Counted from the stretch's first letter, positions 9,345 to 17,147 are shown. The stretch is 61,146 nt of DNA from JAVVSR01 sp036654095 (GCA_036654095.1 JAVVSR010000012.1:1-61146), one strand, 5' to 3'. Notes: generated by a model from the letters alone, not told the origin. Numbers and translations are program-made.

Positions 9345-9869
9345 TTATGCTTGTGTTGCAACCATTGATACCTTAACAACAGAACCGAAATTAGCTCCAA
9401 TAAAGTTATTATCAATAGCGTCATTACTTGGCCACACAACTTCTACCGTGTATTCGTAAGTTTGTCCAACTGTATCAAGCTCAAACGTGTCAGCTATTGA
9501 AACCACGCCACCTGCAACTGTTCCAATTGTTTTACCACCTTTTTTAACAGAAATCGTAAGCGGAGTAATTGCTGTTTTACCATCTGCTGCGGCAAGACTT
9601 ACGCTAATAGCTAAATTCATTTTAGTTTCAGTAATAATTGCGCCATCGAAATTGCTTACTGCGAATACCATAGAAACTGTTTCACTCGGGGCAATTTTGA
9701 TATCTTTTTTGAAACTTTCCTTAGCCGTGGTAACAACCTTAAATTCTTTTGCAACAACAGACCCTTCTGCGACGTTGTCAACCCTTGTTGAATACATAGC
9801 AAGAGTCCCTGCAACCAATGATGATACGATGATAAGTGCTAGTGATAATGTAACTAATGTTTTTTTCAT
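9345..9869 (-). CDS. TasA/camelysin-like secreted protein with SipW-dependent signal
   Basis: About 174 residues from the ATG at 9869, which follows GAGGAG; longer upstream starts would run through the riboswitch terminator region and are rejected. The N terminus (KKTLVTLSLALIIVSS then AGTLAMYSTRV) matches the SipW-dependent signal type: a hydrophobic core followed by a TxAxYS-like cleavage zone. The rest is a single beta-rich domain without cysteines, shorter than classic TasA. It is predicted to be exported, cut by the adjacent SipW and to form matrix fibres or a surface layer. A c-di-GMP riboswitch begins its transcript. Membership of the TasA/CalY superfamily is likely; fibre formation is inferred. 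Confidence 0.8.
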   Translation of the reverse strand: MKKTLVTLSLALIIVSSLVAGTLAMYSTRVDNVAEGSVVAKEFKVVTTAKESFKKDIKIAPSETVSMVFAVSNFDGAIITETKMNLAISVSLAAADGKTAITPLTISVKKGGKTIGTVAGGVVSIADTFELDTVGQTYEYTVEVVWPSNDAIDNNFIGANFGSVVKVSMVATQA

Positions 9870-9918
9870 TTTAATATATCTCCTCAAATTTTGTTGGTTT
9901 GACGAGAATATTTTGTGG

Positions 9919-9947
9919 TAAAAAAATACCCCAGAAATATTCTGAGG
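9919..9947 (-). terminator. Terminator of c-di-GMP riboswitch 1
   Basis: On the minus strand CCTCAGAA pairs with TTCTGGGG (8 bp, 3-nt loop, one G-U), followed by TATTTTTTT. Its first two C bases are also the last bases of the aptamer closing stem (TTGCC), so stem and terminator compete. Confidence 0.85.
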
Positions 9948-10016
9948 CAACTGGCAATCATATCTTTCGACTTAGACCCTTTAGTTTTGCGCCATATGCT
10001 TTCACATATTTTGCCT
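9946..10016 (-). promoter_or_regulatory. c-di-GMP-I (GEMM) riboswitch aptamer upstream of the TasA-like gene
   Basis: Read on the minus strand it contains, in order, the GEMM-I landmarks: GGCAAA, a hairpin with GAAA tetraloop (ATGTGAAAGCAT), GGCGCAAA, GGGTCTAA, a second hairpin, ATGATTGCCAG and the closing TTGCC that pairs with GGCAA. The terminator overlaps the 3' strand of the closing stem, so ligand binding should disfavour termination (ON switch). It controls the TasA-like / sipW / pseudo-ABC operon. Confidence 0.93.
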
Positions 10017-10260
10017 TTCACATTTGTAAGTATGATAATAGTTTAACACTCTTTATTCATTTTGTCAACTACTTTTTAACACATAAATTACTTTTTTTAA
10101 CTTTTTTTGCATTTAATACGTCAATATCTTAATTATTCATTAGGCTTTTGTTTTAAAGCGCTTGCCAGCAAATAAATAATTTAGTTTAACACGCGCTTTT
10201 ATCACTTAATATCAGTTTATAATAACGTTAGCTTTTCGTACGGCTAATAAATTTATATAA

Positions 10261-11181
10261 CTATTTTACAATTTTCCACGCGCCGCCGCTTTCCGTTATA
10301 ATTTGCTTAATCTGCGTCCACGATTGGTTTGCAACAGAAATGCCCGCTCGCGAATAATACCAGTTTCCCGTTTCATAATTATATATATGATTAGTATACC
10401 AACCATTTTCCTGTGTCGTTTTAGCAAAAATAACAGCTTCACTGCAATCAATTCTTTTTACGCCGTCAGACTGCACTAATTGCGGAACATATGGTTGTAT
10501 ATATAAAATATCGCTGCCAACAGTCACTTTGGGGAAGCCATTGTACATACGCCTAACATATTCGCGTATCATTTCATTATTAATCCATTTTTGTCCAAAT
10601 TCCGCTTGCCTTTGCGCTTCGGTCATAAGTTTAAGTTGATTAAAAGCATAGTTGGCTTGATACATAACACCAGATGACGTTATTATTAATGATTTATCTT
10701 GTCTAATGCCCTGAAAATGTATTTTAACATCAGAATACGAAACAGCCGCAAGAGTATCCTTAGGTGACATTTCAAGCCTGTAATAGTTTTTTTCGCCCTT
10801 TGTAAACTCAATCCCGACAGGTTCGTCAATAAAGTTATAACTAATCGGCTTGCCCTGTTTATATAGCGTATTTCCAAATTTATCTGTTTTAGTTAAGCTA
10901 AGGTTCATTTGATTGCCAACATAGAATACATCTGAAAACAAAAGATACTTAACTCCAGGTATCCCGCCGGTAAACACAAAATTCATTTTGTGTGGAGTAT
11001 TAGAAGTGGCTGAAAACGACTCAAATACTTTATGAAAGTTATTGATATCCAATTCTTTTGAAACTTCGCTAGAATTTATGCCGCCACTTGATAGCGACGA
11101 ATTTAAATTATATGACGCAAACGTTGAAGATGCCATAACAATAAGTATGACAACAACTAAACTCAAAATAATTTTTTTCAT
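10261..11181 (-). CDS. Secreted protein of unknown function
   Basis: The 306-residue protein starts with a clear Sec signal peptide (KKIILSLVVVILIVMASSTFA, cleavage near residue 23) and has no later membrane helix, so it is exported. I do not recognise a family. The mature part is rich in aromatic and polar residues, with a single Cys near residue 247 (RIDCSEAV) and a Tyr/Trp-rich end. The ribosome site AAGGAGGAG is strong. It lies 70 bases downstream of the HD-GYP gene on the same strand with no terminator between, so it is probably the second gene of the riboswitch-2 transcript. That context suggests a c-di-GMP-induced surface or matrix protein. Confidence 0.7.
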   Translation of the reverse strand: MKKIILSLVVVILIVMASSTFASYNLNSSLSSGGINSSEVSKELDINNFHKVFESFSATSNTPHKMNFVFTGGIPGVKYLLFSDVFYVGNQMNLSLTKTDKFGNTLYKQGKPISYNFIDEPVGIEFTKGEKNYYRLEMSPKDTLAAVSYSDVKIHFQGIRQDKSLIITSSGVMYQANYAFNQLKLMTEAQRQAEFGQKWINNEMIREYVRRMYNGFPKVTVGSDILYIQPYVPQLVQSDGVKRIDCSEAVIFAKTTQENGWYTNHIYNYETGNWYYSRAGISVANQSWTQIKQIITESGGAWKIVK

Positions 11182-11251
11182 TATAGCTCCTCCTTTTTTT
11201 ACGTTTTATTTATACATTTTTTTAAATTTATAATAAGATTTTTAAATTATC

Positions 11252-11869
11252 CTAATACATTTTACTAATTTCATCTGAAGTTCTTTCTAGCGCGTCAACA
11301 ACTTCAGGAAAAAATTTAATTCCACGTTCTTTTTCAATAATTCTCATTGTCTTGCTGTGCGAGTAAGCATCTTTATAAGGCCTTTTGCTACGCAATGCAT
11401 CATACACATCAGCTATTGAAACAATCCGAGCAGAAAGCGGAATATCACACCCTGCAATGCCTTTATTGTATCCTGAACCGTCAAAATTTTCGTGATGGTT
11501 TTCGATAATTTCAATTAACGTTTTAGACAGTTCTTGACAATTTAAAATTTCAGATATGCAACTTATAACTTCATCGTCGATAATTACGTGACGCTTCATT
11601 ATTTCCATTTCCTCAGCGGTAAACCTAGACGGCTTATACAGGATACTATCTGAAATCCCTATTTTACCAATGTCGTGCAGCATTGCCGAATAAGTTAATA
11701 TTTCAATATAATCTTCGGTTAAAATGTTTTTAAACTTCTCAACTTTACTCATTTCTACGGCAACTTTTTCAGTTACTAAATGAACACGATTATAATGCTC
11801 CGACTTTTCCTTCATATCGATAAGTTTACTAAGAGTTATGATGGTTTTTTTCTGTTTTTCCGTTATCAT
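11252..11869 (-). CDS. HD-GYP domain c-di-GMP phosphodiesterase (stand-alone)
   Basis: The 205-residue protein is almost entirely an HD-GYP domain: H-x(n)-HDIGKIG near residues 66-72, the KRH histidine, ENHHENFDGSGYN (the GYP position reads GYN), and ADVYDAL. These are the metal ligands and the signature of HD-GYP phosphodiesterases, which degrade c-di-GMP in the cytoplasm. No receiver or sensor domain is attached, so control appears to be transcriptional. A c-di-GMP-I riboswitch with terminator precedes it, giving direct feedback. A GYP proline change is tolerated in some homologues, so activity is likely but not certain. Confidence 0.92.
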   Translation of the reverse strand: MITEKQKKTIITLSKLIDMKEKSEHYNRVHLVTEKVAVEMSKVEKFKNILTEDYIEILTYSAMLHDIGKIGISDSILYKPSRFTAEEMEIMKRHVIIDDEVISCISEILNCQELSKTLIEIIENHHENFDGSGYNKGIAGCDIPLSARIVSIADVYDALRSKRPYKDAYSHSKTMRIIEKERGIKFFPEVVDALERTSDEISKMY

Positions 11870-11894
11870 TTAGTCTCCTTTGCCATTTTGGGAA

Positions 11895-11929
11895 TAAAAA
11901 AATTGCCACAATCAAATACGATTTGGCAA
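11895..11929 (-). terminator. Terminator of c-di-GMP riboswitch 2
   Basis: On the minus strand TTGCCA-AATC pairs with GATT-G-TGGCAA (one bulged G), then TTTTTTT. The TTGCC used here is the same TTGCC that closes the aptamer, so the two structures exclude each other. Confidence 0.85.
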
Positions 11930-11999
11930 CTGGCTGTCAACTAAAATAAATTAGATAGACCCTTTAGCTTTGCGTCATAGATTTTCATCTATTTTGCTA
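11925..11999 (-). promoter_or_regulatory. c-di-GMP-I (GEMM) riboswitch aptamer upstream of the HD-GYP gene
   Basis: On the minus strand: AGCAAA, a GAAA-capped hairpin (ATAGATGAAAATCTAT), GACGCAAAGC, GGGTCTA, a variable AT-rich hairpin, then ACAGCCAGTTGCC. These are the conserved GEMM-I elements and match the riboswitch 1.9 kb downstream. Binding of c-di-GMP would hold TTGCC in the closing stem and block the terminator, switching on the phosphodiesterase when the signal is high. Confidence 0.93.
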
Positions 12000-12260
12000 T
12001 TTACAAGCATATAATACCTTATTTTTTTATATTTGTCAAATAAATTAATTAGAAAATTTAAAAAATTTACTGTAAATATTTGCCATTATATTAAAAAATC
12101 AATTATCTAACATCATATTTTTTTTATAAAAACAATTTAAGTTTATTTTTTAAGTTTATTTTTACATCAATTATGCGTTTCACATAACTTGTTTTAAAAA
12201 TGATTTGCTGTTTGACTTTCTATTTACTTGATTTAAATTTATTTACTAATTAATATACAA

Positions 12261-12488
12261 ATTATGCTTTTTCGGTTTATTTATTATTTTACTAATACAT
12301 CATATAAATTATGCTTTTTCGGTTTATTAATTATTTTACTAATACATTATATAAATTATGGTTTTTCGGTTTATTTATTATTCTGCTAATACATTATATA
12401 AATTATGGCTTTTTCGGTTTATTTATTATTTTACTAGTACATTATATAAATTATGGTTTTTCGGTTTATTTATTATTTTACTAATATA
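12261..12488. repeat. Tandem repeat, five copies of a 47-48 bp unit
   Basis: Units start at 12261, 12308, 12355, 12402 and 12450, each beginning ATTATG followed by a TTTTTCGGTTTATT-like core, and differ by only a few substitutions. Read on the minus strand each unit carries a TATAAT-like hexamer. The rest of 12000-12260 is AT-rich with no gene visible. The block lies upstream of riboswitch 2, so it could hold iterated promoter or binding sites; this is speculative. Confidence 0.9.
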
Positions 12489-12533
12489 AAAAAACAACTC
12501 CTATGGCTACTGACCTTAGGAGTTGTTTTTATT
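12487..12533. terminator. Intrinsic terminator (bidirectional)
   Basis: ACAACTCCTA pairs with TAGGAGTTGT, with A-rich and T-rich flanks on opposite sides. It overlaps the end of the broken Fur-family gene. Confidence 0.8.
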
Positions 12534-12911
12534 TATTGCAGTCAGGACACCGCCCAACCAAAATCAATTTATATCCTTCAACTTTACAATTTGGCATTGA
12601 AACCATTTTCAAATTATGCTCAGCATATGGAATTTTTGCGTCAAGTACTCTGCTACATTCCCTACACAAAAAATGATAGTGACTTTAAATTTCAAAATCA
12701 AAAGTGTTTTGCGCCTATTGGCATTCTAAGCCTAGCGATTTCATTGTTGTCAACTAACAAATTTAAATTTCGATAAACAGTTCCTCGGCTAATAGTTTGA
12801 TTTTCGTGTCCGCGCAAGCTCGTACACTTTATCGGCCGTTGAATGTTCGCGATTATTTTTAACGATATCGCGCACTAGATTTCTCTGAGGGGTATTTCGG
12901 GTTTGCTTCAT
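12529..12911 (-). pseudogene. Frameshifted Fur/PerR-family regulator
   Basis: Three-frame reading from the ATG at 12911 gives consecutive pieces of a Fur/PerR protein: NTPQRNLVRDIV (start of the winged helix), then after a frameshift GTVYRNLNLLVDNNEI, then after a second shift an FDFEI piece, an in-frame TAA, and SHYHFLCRECSRVLD with the metal-site His and Cys, ending in CPDCNK. Two shifts plus a stop argue for a true pseudogene rather than one sequencing error. It lies directly downstream of catalase. An intact PerR gene sits at 16746-17129, which may have made this copy dispensable. Confidence 0.85.
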
Positions 12912-12953
12912 TGCGCTAATTCCTTTTTTTTAATAGCGAACATAATGTATTTT

Positions 12954-14456
12954 TTAGATAGTCGCTTCAATAAGGCCTTTATTGTCAAGTTTCGACAGTT
13001 TAAGTACTTTATTTAAGTCAAGTCCCGCTGCTTTTGTGAAACGCTTGCCATATTCAACATCTGCCAAATAGCAATGTACCGCGTGACGATATTTAATATT
13101 TTCAGTACAAGGCGCAATATCGCCCGCCGTATTTAAAATAAGAATTTGTTTTTTGTCTTCAGTTAAAACTTTCCACAAATCACCGCCTGCTTTAAAGCAA
13201 TCATCTGTCGGGTCGTCTTTCGGGTCATAGCGATACATCGCTCCGCTAAGTTCAAGGGGCGGTTCCATAACATCGGGTTGCGCCGACCAAACGCCTAAGC
13301 TATTGGGGGTGTATGCAGGCGCGCCGCCATAGTTTCCGTCGACACGCATAGCGCCGTCGCGATGATATTCATTTACCTCAACCTTAGCGCGATTTACTGG
13401 AATTGAATTATGATTTACCCCTAACCGATAACGCTGCGCGTCACCATAAGCAAATAGTCTACCTTGTAAAAAGCGGTCGGGACTAAAACCTATACCTGGA
13501 ACTACGTGGGCTGGCGTAAACGCTGACTGCTCGACTTCGGCAAAGTAGTTTTCAGGATTGCGATTAAGTTCCAAAACGCCAACTTCAATTAGCGGAAATT
13601 CACTATGACGCCAAATTTTTGTAATGTCAAAAGGATTTTCATAGTGTTTTTTCGCTTGTTCCTCCGTCATAATTTGCACATACATTGTCCATTTAGGGAA
13701 GTTTCCGCTTTCGATTGCTTCATACAAATCCTTTCCGTGGAATTCTCTATCCATTCCGTTAATTTTTGCAGCTTCCTCATTGGATAAGTTTTTAATACCT
13801 TGTTGTGTTTTAAAATGAAATTTGCACCAAAATCTTTCATTTTGCGCGTTGTAAAACGAATATGTATGCTCGCCAAAAAAGTGCATATTTCGGAACGAAG
13901 CAGGTATACCGCGGTCACTCATAACGACTGTAATTTGATGGAAACACTCGGGAAGCAATGTCCAAAAGTCCCAGTTATTTTGCGCGGAACGTCTTCCTGT
14001 ACGAGGGTCACGTTTAACCGCGCGGTTAAGGTCAGAAAAATTATGCACATCACGAATGAAAAAAGTCGGAGTATTGTTTCCAACCATATCCCAGTTGCCC
14101 TCGTCTGTATAAAATTTAACCGCTACACCTCGTATATCGCGCTCGCAATCGGCGGCGCCGCGCTCCCCTGCAACGGTAGAAAACCTGCTAAACACTTCAG
14201 TTTCAGCGCCTTTTTGCAACACTTTTGCCTTTGTAAATTGCGAAATATCGTGAGTTGCAACAAACTTTCCGTATGCGCCCCATCCCTTAGCGTGCATACG
14301 TCTTTCAGGGATAACTTCACGATTAAAATGTGCCATTTTTTCCATTAGCCAAACATCGCTCATTACTACTGGGCCGCGTGGACCTGCTGTAATAGCATTT
14401 TCATTGTCAGCCACAGGAGAACCTACTTCATTGGTCAATTTTTTAAATTCATTCAT
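12954..14456 (-). CDS. katA: Monofunctional haem catalase
   Basis: This 500-residue small-subunit clade catalase breaks down hydrogen peroxide to water and oxygen in the cytoplasm. It keeps the active-site His in RRMHAKGWGAYG (near residue 55), Asn in VGNNTPTFFIRD (near 127) and the haem-ligand Tyr in RLFAYGDAQRYRLG (near 336). The length is typical and the gene is intact, with TAGGAGG-type ribosome site before the ATG. A palindrome resembling a PerR box lies in its promoter at 14483-14495. Catalase in an otherwise strict-anaerobe gene set fits exposure to oxygen or peroxide. Confidence 0.97.
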   Translation of the reverse strand: MNEFKKLTNEVGSPVADNENAITAGPRGPVVMSDVWLMEKMAHFNREVIPERRMHAKGWGAYGKFVATHDISQFTKAKVLQKGAETEVFSRFSTVAGERGAADCERDIRGVAVKFYTDEGNWDMVGNNTPTFFIRDVHNFSDLNRAVKRDPRTGRRSAQNNWDFWTLLPECFHQITVVMSDRGIPASFRNMHFFGEHTYSFYNAQNERFWCKFHFKTQQGIKNLSNEEAAKINGMDREFHGKDLYEAIESGNFPKWTMYVQIMTEEQAKKHYENPFDITKIWRHSEFPLIEVGVLELNRNPENYFAEVEQSAFTPAHVVPGIGFSPDRFLQGRLFAYGDAQRYRLGVNHNSIPVNRAKVEVNEYHRDGAMRVDGNYGGAPAYTPNSLGVWSAQPDVMEPPLELSGAMYRYDPKDDPTDDCFKAGGDLWKVLTEDKKQILILNTAGDIAPCTENIKYRHAVHCYLADVEYGKRFTKAAGLDLNKVLKLSKLDNKGLIEATI

Positions 14457-14482
14457 ATTTTCTACCTCCTAAAATTTTAATC

Positions 14483-14495
14483 GGTAATAATTACC
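14483..14495. promoter_or_regulatory. Possible PerR operator upstream of katA
   Basis: GGTAATAATTACC is a perfect 6-1-6 palindrome with the TAATNATTA core of Fur/PerR boxes. It lies about 27 bases before the katA start. A comparable palindrome precedes perR at 17148-17162. Confidence 0.5.
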
Positions 14496-14555
14496 AATTA
14501 TATTCAATATTTTTTGTAAATAATTGTAATAATGAAACATCAAATAGCTAGTTTA

Positions 14556-14594
14556 TAAAAAAAACCGAGTATAATAAAATAACTCGGTTTTTAA
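14556..14594. terminator. Intrinsic terminator
   Basis: AAAAACCGAGT pairs with ACTCGGTTTTT around an AT loop. It lies between the ferredoxin-rubrerythrin gene and katA and could serve transcripts from either direction. Nothing else is visible from 14595 to 14740. Confidence 0.75.
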
Positions 14595-14740
14595 AATTTA
14601 AATTTCATATACTTTTTTACTAAGCGATATTTTGCTTATTTCAAAATACAATATTTGCGCCTATTTTTGCGAATAAGCAATTATTTAATTCGATTTTTTA
14701 ACAATAAATTAAAACTTTAAATAAGTTGTAACTTTAAAAT

Positions 14741-15781
14741 TTAATAGTTTTCTTTTCTAACTTCAAAATAGCTTTGTGGATGATTGCATACAGGACAAAC
14801 AGCAGGGGCAGCCTTTCCAATTACCAAATGTCCGCAGTTGCGACATTCCCACATAGTTTGCTCGGCTTTTGCAAAAACAGCTTGCATTTCAACATTTTTA
14901 AGCAATGCCCTATAACGTTCTTCGTGGGTTTTTTCAATTTTAGCGACAGCTCTAAACCTTATAGCCAAGTCCTTAAACCCTTCATTGTCTGCATCAACAG
15001 CAAATCTTTCATACATATCTGTCCACTCGTAATTTTCGCCGTCAGCAGCGTGCAATAAATTTTGAGCAGTATCACCAAGCCCGTTCAATTCTTTAAACCA
15101 AAGTTTTGCGTGTTCTTTTTCATTATCGGCAGTTTTCGTAAAGATGTCCGAAATTTGTTCAAAGCCCTCTTTCTTTGCTACTCCTGCAAAATATGTATAC
15201 TTGTTTCTAGCTTGGCTTTCGCCTGCAAATGCGTCTTTTAAATTTTGCTCGGTTTTTGTTCCCTTTAATTCCATAATAGTATCCTCTTTTATTTTTTTAT
15301 TTTGTAATAATCCTAATAGTTTTTGCGCCGCGTCTTTCGGAAAATCTGTTGCGGTTTCAGTTTCAATGATGTTTTTCAAAAAAGCAATTCCGTTGTCGCT
15401 TTGAGGCAACATAAACCCCGCTTCTCTGATTATATCTTCTGCCATAATATGGTTAGATAACCTTAATGCTTCAAAAAATTTGCGCGCTAACTCATCTTTG
15501 CTTTCGTCAACAATTTTTTTTGCAATTTGTTTTGAGGCAACCTTATTTTGAAAAATAGTATTTAACGTATCTACTACTTTTGTAGTTTTAGTTTGTTGGG
15601 CGGGCATATCCTCGGGCACCATAGAAATTGCGTGCGACGGACAGGCATTTGCGCACATACCGCAACCAATGCACTTTTTCCAATCGATTTGTCCATTTTC
15701 GGTATCGGTTGCGTGCGTCGGACAAACATATAAGCACAAACAATCTTTAGTACACAATCTAATATTTCTAACTGCAAACAT
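14741..15781 (-). CDS. Ferredoxin-rubrerythrin fusion protein
   Basis: 346 residues in three parts. Residues 1-60 are a 2[4Fe-4S] ferredoxin-like domain (Cys clusters around 10-20, then CIGCGMCANACP). Residues 70-165 are helical with no known match. Residues 170-346 are a complete rubrerythrin: EKEH and EKTHEER diiron ligands and a C-terminal rubredoxin domain with CRNCG and CPVCNH. Rubrerythrins reduce peroxide, normally taking electrons from a separate donor; here the donor appears to be built in. The Met170 codon (15272-15274) has its own AGAGGA site 8 bases upstream, so free rubrerythrin may also be made. It follows the rubredoxin protein gene by 2 bases, an operon for peroxide defence. 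Confidence 0.9.
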   Translation of the reverse strand: MFAVRNIRLCTKDCLCLYVCPTHATDTENGQIDWKKCIGCGMCANACPSHAISMVPEDMPAQQTKTTKVVDTLNTIFQNKVASKQIAKKIVDESKDELARKFFEALRLSNHIMAEDIIREAGFMLPQSDNGIAFLKNIIETETATDFPKDAAQKLLGLLQNKKIKEDTIMELKGTKTEQNLKDAFAGESQARNKYTYFAGVAKKEGFEQISDIFTKTADNEKEHAKLWFKELNGLGDTAQNLLHAADGENYEWTDMYERFAVDADNEGFKDLAIRFRAVAKIEKTHEERYRALLKNVEMQAVFAKAEQTMWECRNCGHLVIGKAAPAVCPVCNHPQSYFEVRKENY

Positions 15782-15783
15782 AT

Positions 15784-16440
15784 CTATACCCTCCCGACTT
15801 CGTGAATTTTAAATTTTGGCACCTTGCAAATTGGACAAATTTCAGGCGCGTCGTCGCCAATATAAATAAATCCGCAAATTTCACATACAAATATCTTAGA
15901 ATTTTGTAAAAAAGAAACCCCTTCTTTTTTATATCGAGCAATAAGCGAGTCAACAATCTTTGAAACTTTTTCGCTCCAAGTAAGAACACGCAAAGCGCCT
16001 CTGTCCTCATCGGTTTTTGCTTGACTAAAAGCATTTGGAAAATTTGATGCAAGGTCATCATTTAAACGTTTAGAAATTTCATCAATACTTCCGTTCGCAT
16101 TATCGCTATGTTTTTTATAAAATTCCGCTATTTCGCTAAACAGCGCGGCTTCCGTCGCCTTGTATTGCTTTTCGCATCCCTTGGCAAGATTAGCGCATAA
16201 AACGTTAAGTTCGGCATTTGAAAGCGGCCTATCTGATTTTATATTTGATGATTTAGTTTTCACATCTGCAACTTGCTTATCATTGGCATTATCGTTGTTT
16301 GCTTCAACAATTAAGTTAAATGCGCCTTTTGGCGCGCCACATAGCGGACATACCCAATTTTCAGGCAAATCCACAAACTTTACTGTTTCAATTTGCTCAT
16401 CATAAATGTATCCGCATATAGAACATACATATTTTTTCAT
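15784..16440 (-). CDS. Protein with rubredoxin-like domains at both ends
   Basis: 218 residues from the ATG at 16440 (MKKYVC), chosen because a strong GGAGGG lies 5 bases upstream; the upstream Met 27 bases earlier has none. The N terminus is a rubredoxin (CSICGYIY ... CPLCGAPK). A central helical region (about 75-180) resembles a degenerate rubrerythrin-like bundle without the clear diiron ExxH set. The C terminus is a short rubredoxin-like zinc/iron ribbon (CEICG ... CPICK). It likely shuttles electrons to the fused rubrerythrin encoded next. Family placement of the centre is uncertain. Confidence 0.8.
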   Translation of the reverse strand: MKKYVCSICGYIYDEQIETVKFVDLPENWVCPLCGAPKGAFNLIVEANNDNANDKQVADVKTKSSNIKSDRPLSNAELNVLCANLAKGCEKQYKATEAALFSEIAEFYKKHSDNANGSIDEISKRLNDDLASNFPNAFSQAKTDEDRGALRVLTWSEKVSKIVDSLIARYKKEGVSFLQNSKIFVCEICGFIYIGDDAPEICPICKVPKFKIHEVGRV

Positions 16441-16526
16441 CACATCCCTCCTATTGTATTTAAACAATTACATTATAACATTTTTATTTACACTTTTCAA
16501 TACAAATATAAAAATATCCTACTTTA

Positions 16527-16626
16527 NNNNNNNNNNNNNNNNNNNNNNNNNNNNNNNNNNNNNNNNNNNNNNNNNNNNNNNNNNNNNNNNNNNNNNNNNN
16601 NNNNNNNNNNNNNNNNNNNNNNNNNN
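16527..16626. other. Assembly gap of 100 N
   Basis: Exactly 100 N, the usual placeholder for a gap of unknown size. Its flanks repeat each other, so the true sequence probably contains more copies of the repeat at 16627-16774 or the two contig ends overlap. Confidence 0.98.
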
Positions 16627-16774
16627 AAACCCGAACACAATCTATTGTAATTTATTTTAAACTTTCACTTACATCATTTATATTACACTTTTCAATACAA
16701 ATACAAAATATCCTACTTAAAAACCCGAACACAATCTATTGTAATTTATTTTAAACTTTCACTTACATCATTTA
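16627..16774. repeat. 94-bp-period direct repeat next to the gap
   Basis: The 54-bp segment 16627-16680 recurs at 16721-16774, and the segment between them (around 16685-16719) resembles 16487-16526 left of the gap. The second copy includes the last codons of perR, so the 3' end of perR is duplicated downstream of itself. Confidence 0.85.
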
Positions 16775-17129
16775 TCGACTTGCAATCGTCACAAATATAA
16801 TTAATGTCCAAATGATAATTTACAATATTTTTCACATTCTTTAAAATCATTTCATCAACACCACTTAAAATTATATCATCAACTTTCCCACACTTTAAGC
16901 ACCTCATATGACAATGCGGAACACTGCTTCTATCATATTTTGCAGGCTCGCCTAACAGCTCAACCTTTCCTATATCACAATCGTCCACCATAAGGCCTAA
17001 ATTTCGATAAACTGTACCCAAAGCTATTGTCGGCATAACCTTTTTTGCTTTCAAAAAAATTTCTTCAGCCGAAAGATGCTCTAAAGAATTTATTATAATA
17101 TCATAAATAACTTTACGTTGCCTTGTCAT
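16746..17129 (-). CDS. perR: PerR-like Fur-family peroxide regulator
   Basis: The 127-residue regulator has a Fur winged helix (TVYRNLGLMV at about 39-48), the regulatory His motif PHCHMRCLKCGKVDDI (about 70-85), and a second Cys pair CDDC near 114-117 that completes the structural zinc site. These features fit PerR, which senses peroxide by metal-catalysed oxidation of His and controls catalase and rubrerythrin genes such as those just downstream. A palindrome in its own promoter suggests autoregulation. It starts slightly short at the N terminus compared with typical family members. Confidence 0.85.
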   Translation of the reverse strand: MTRQRKVIYDIIINSLEHLSAEEIFLKAKKVMPTIALGTVYRNLGLMVDDCDIGKVELLGEPAKYDRSSVPHCHMRCLKCGKVDDIILSGVDEMILKNVKNIVNYHLDINYICDDCKSINDVSESLK

Positions 17130-17147
17130 AATTTACCTCAATATTAG

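Noticed and set aside
12261..12488. Possible CRISPR array (regular 47-bp period)
   Set aside because: The units are identical head to tail with no unique spacers, and no cas genes are nearby. The same reasoning excludes the 65-bp repeats at 21613-21900.
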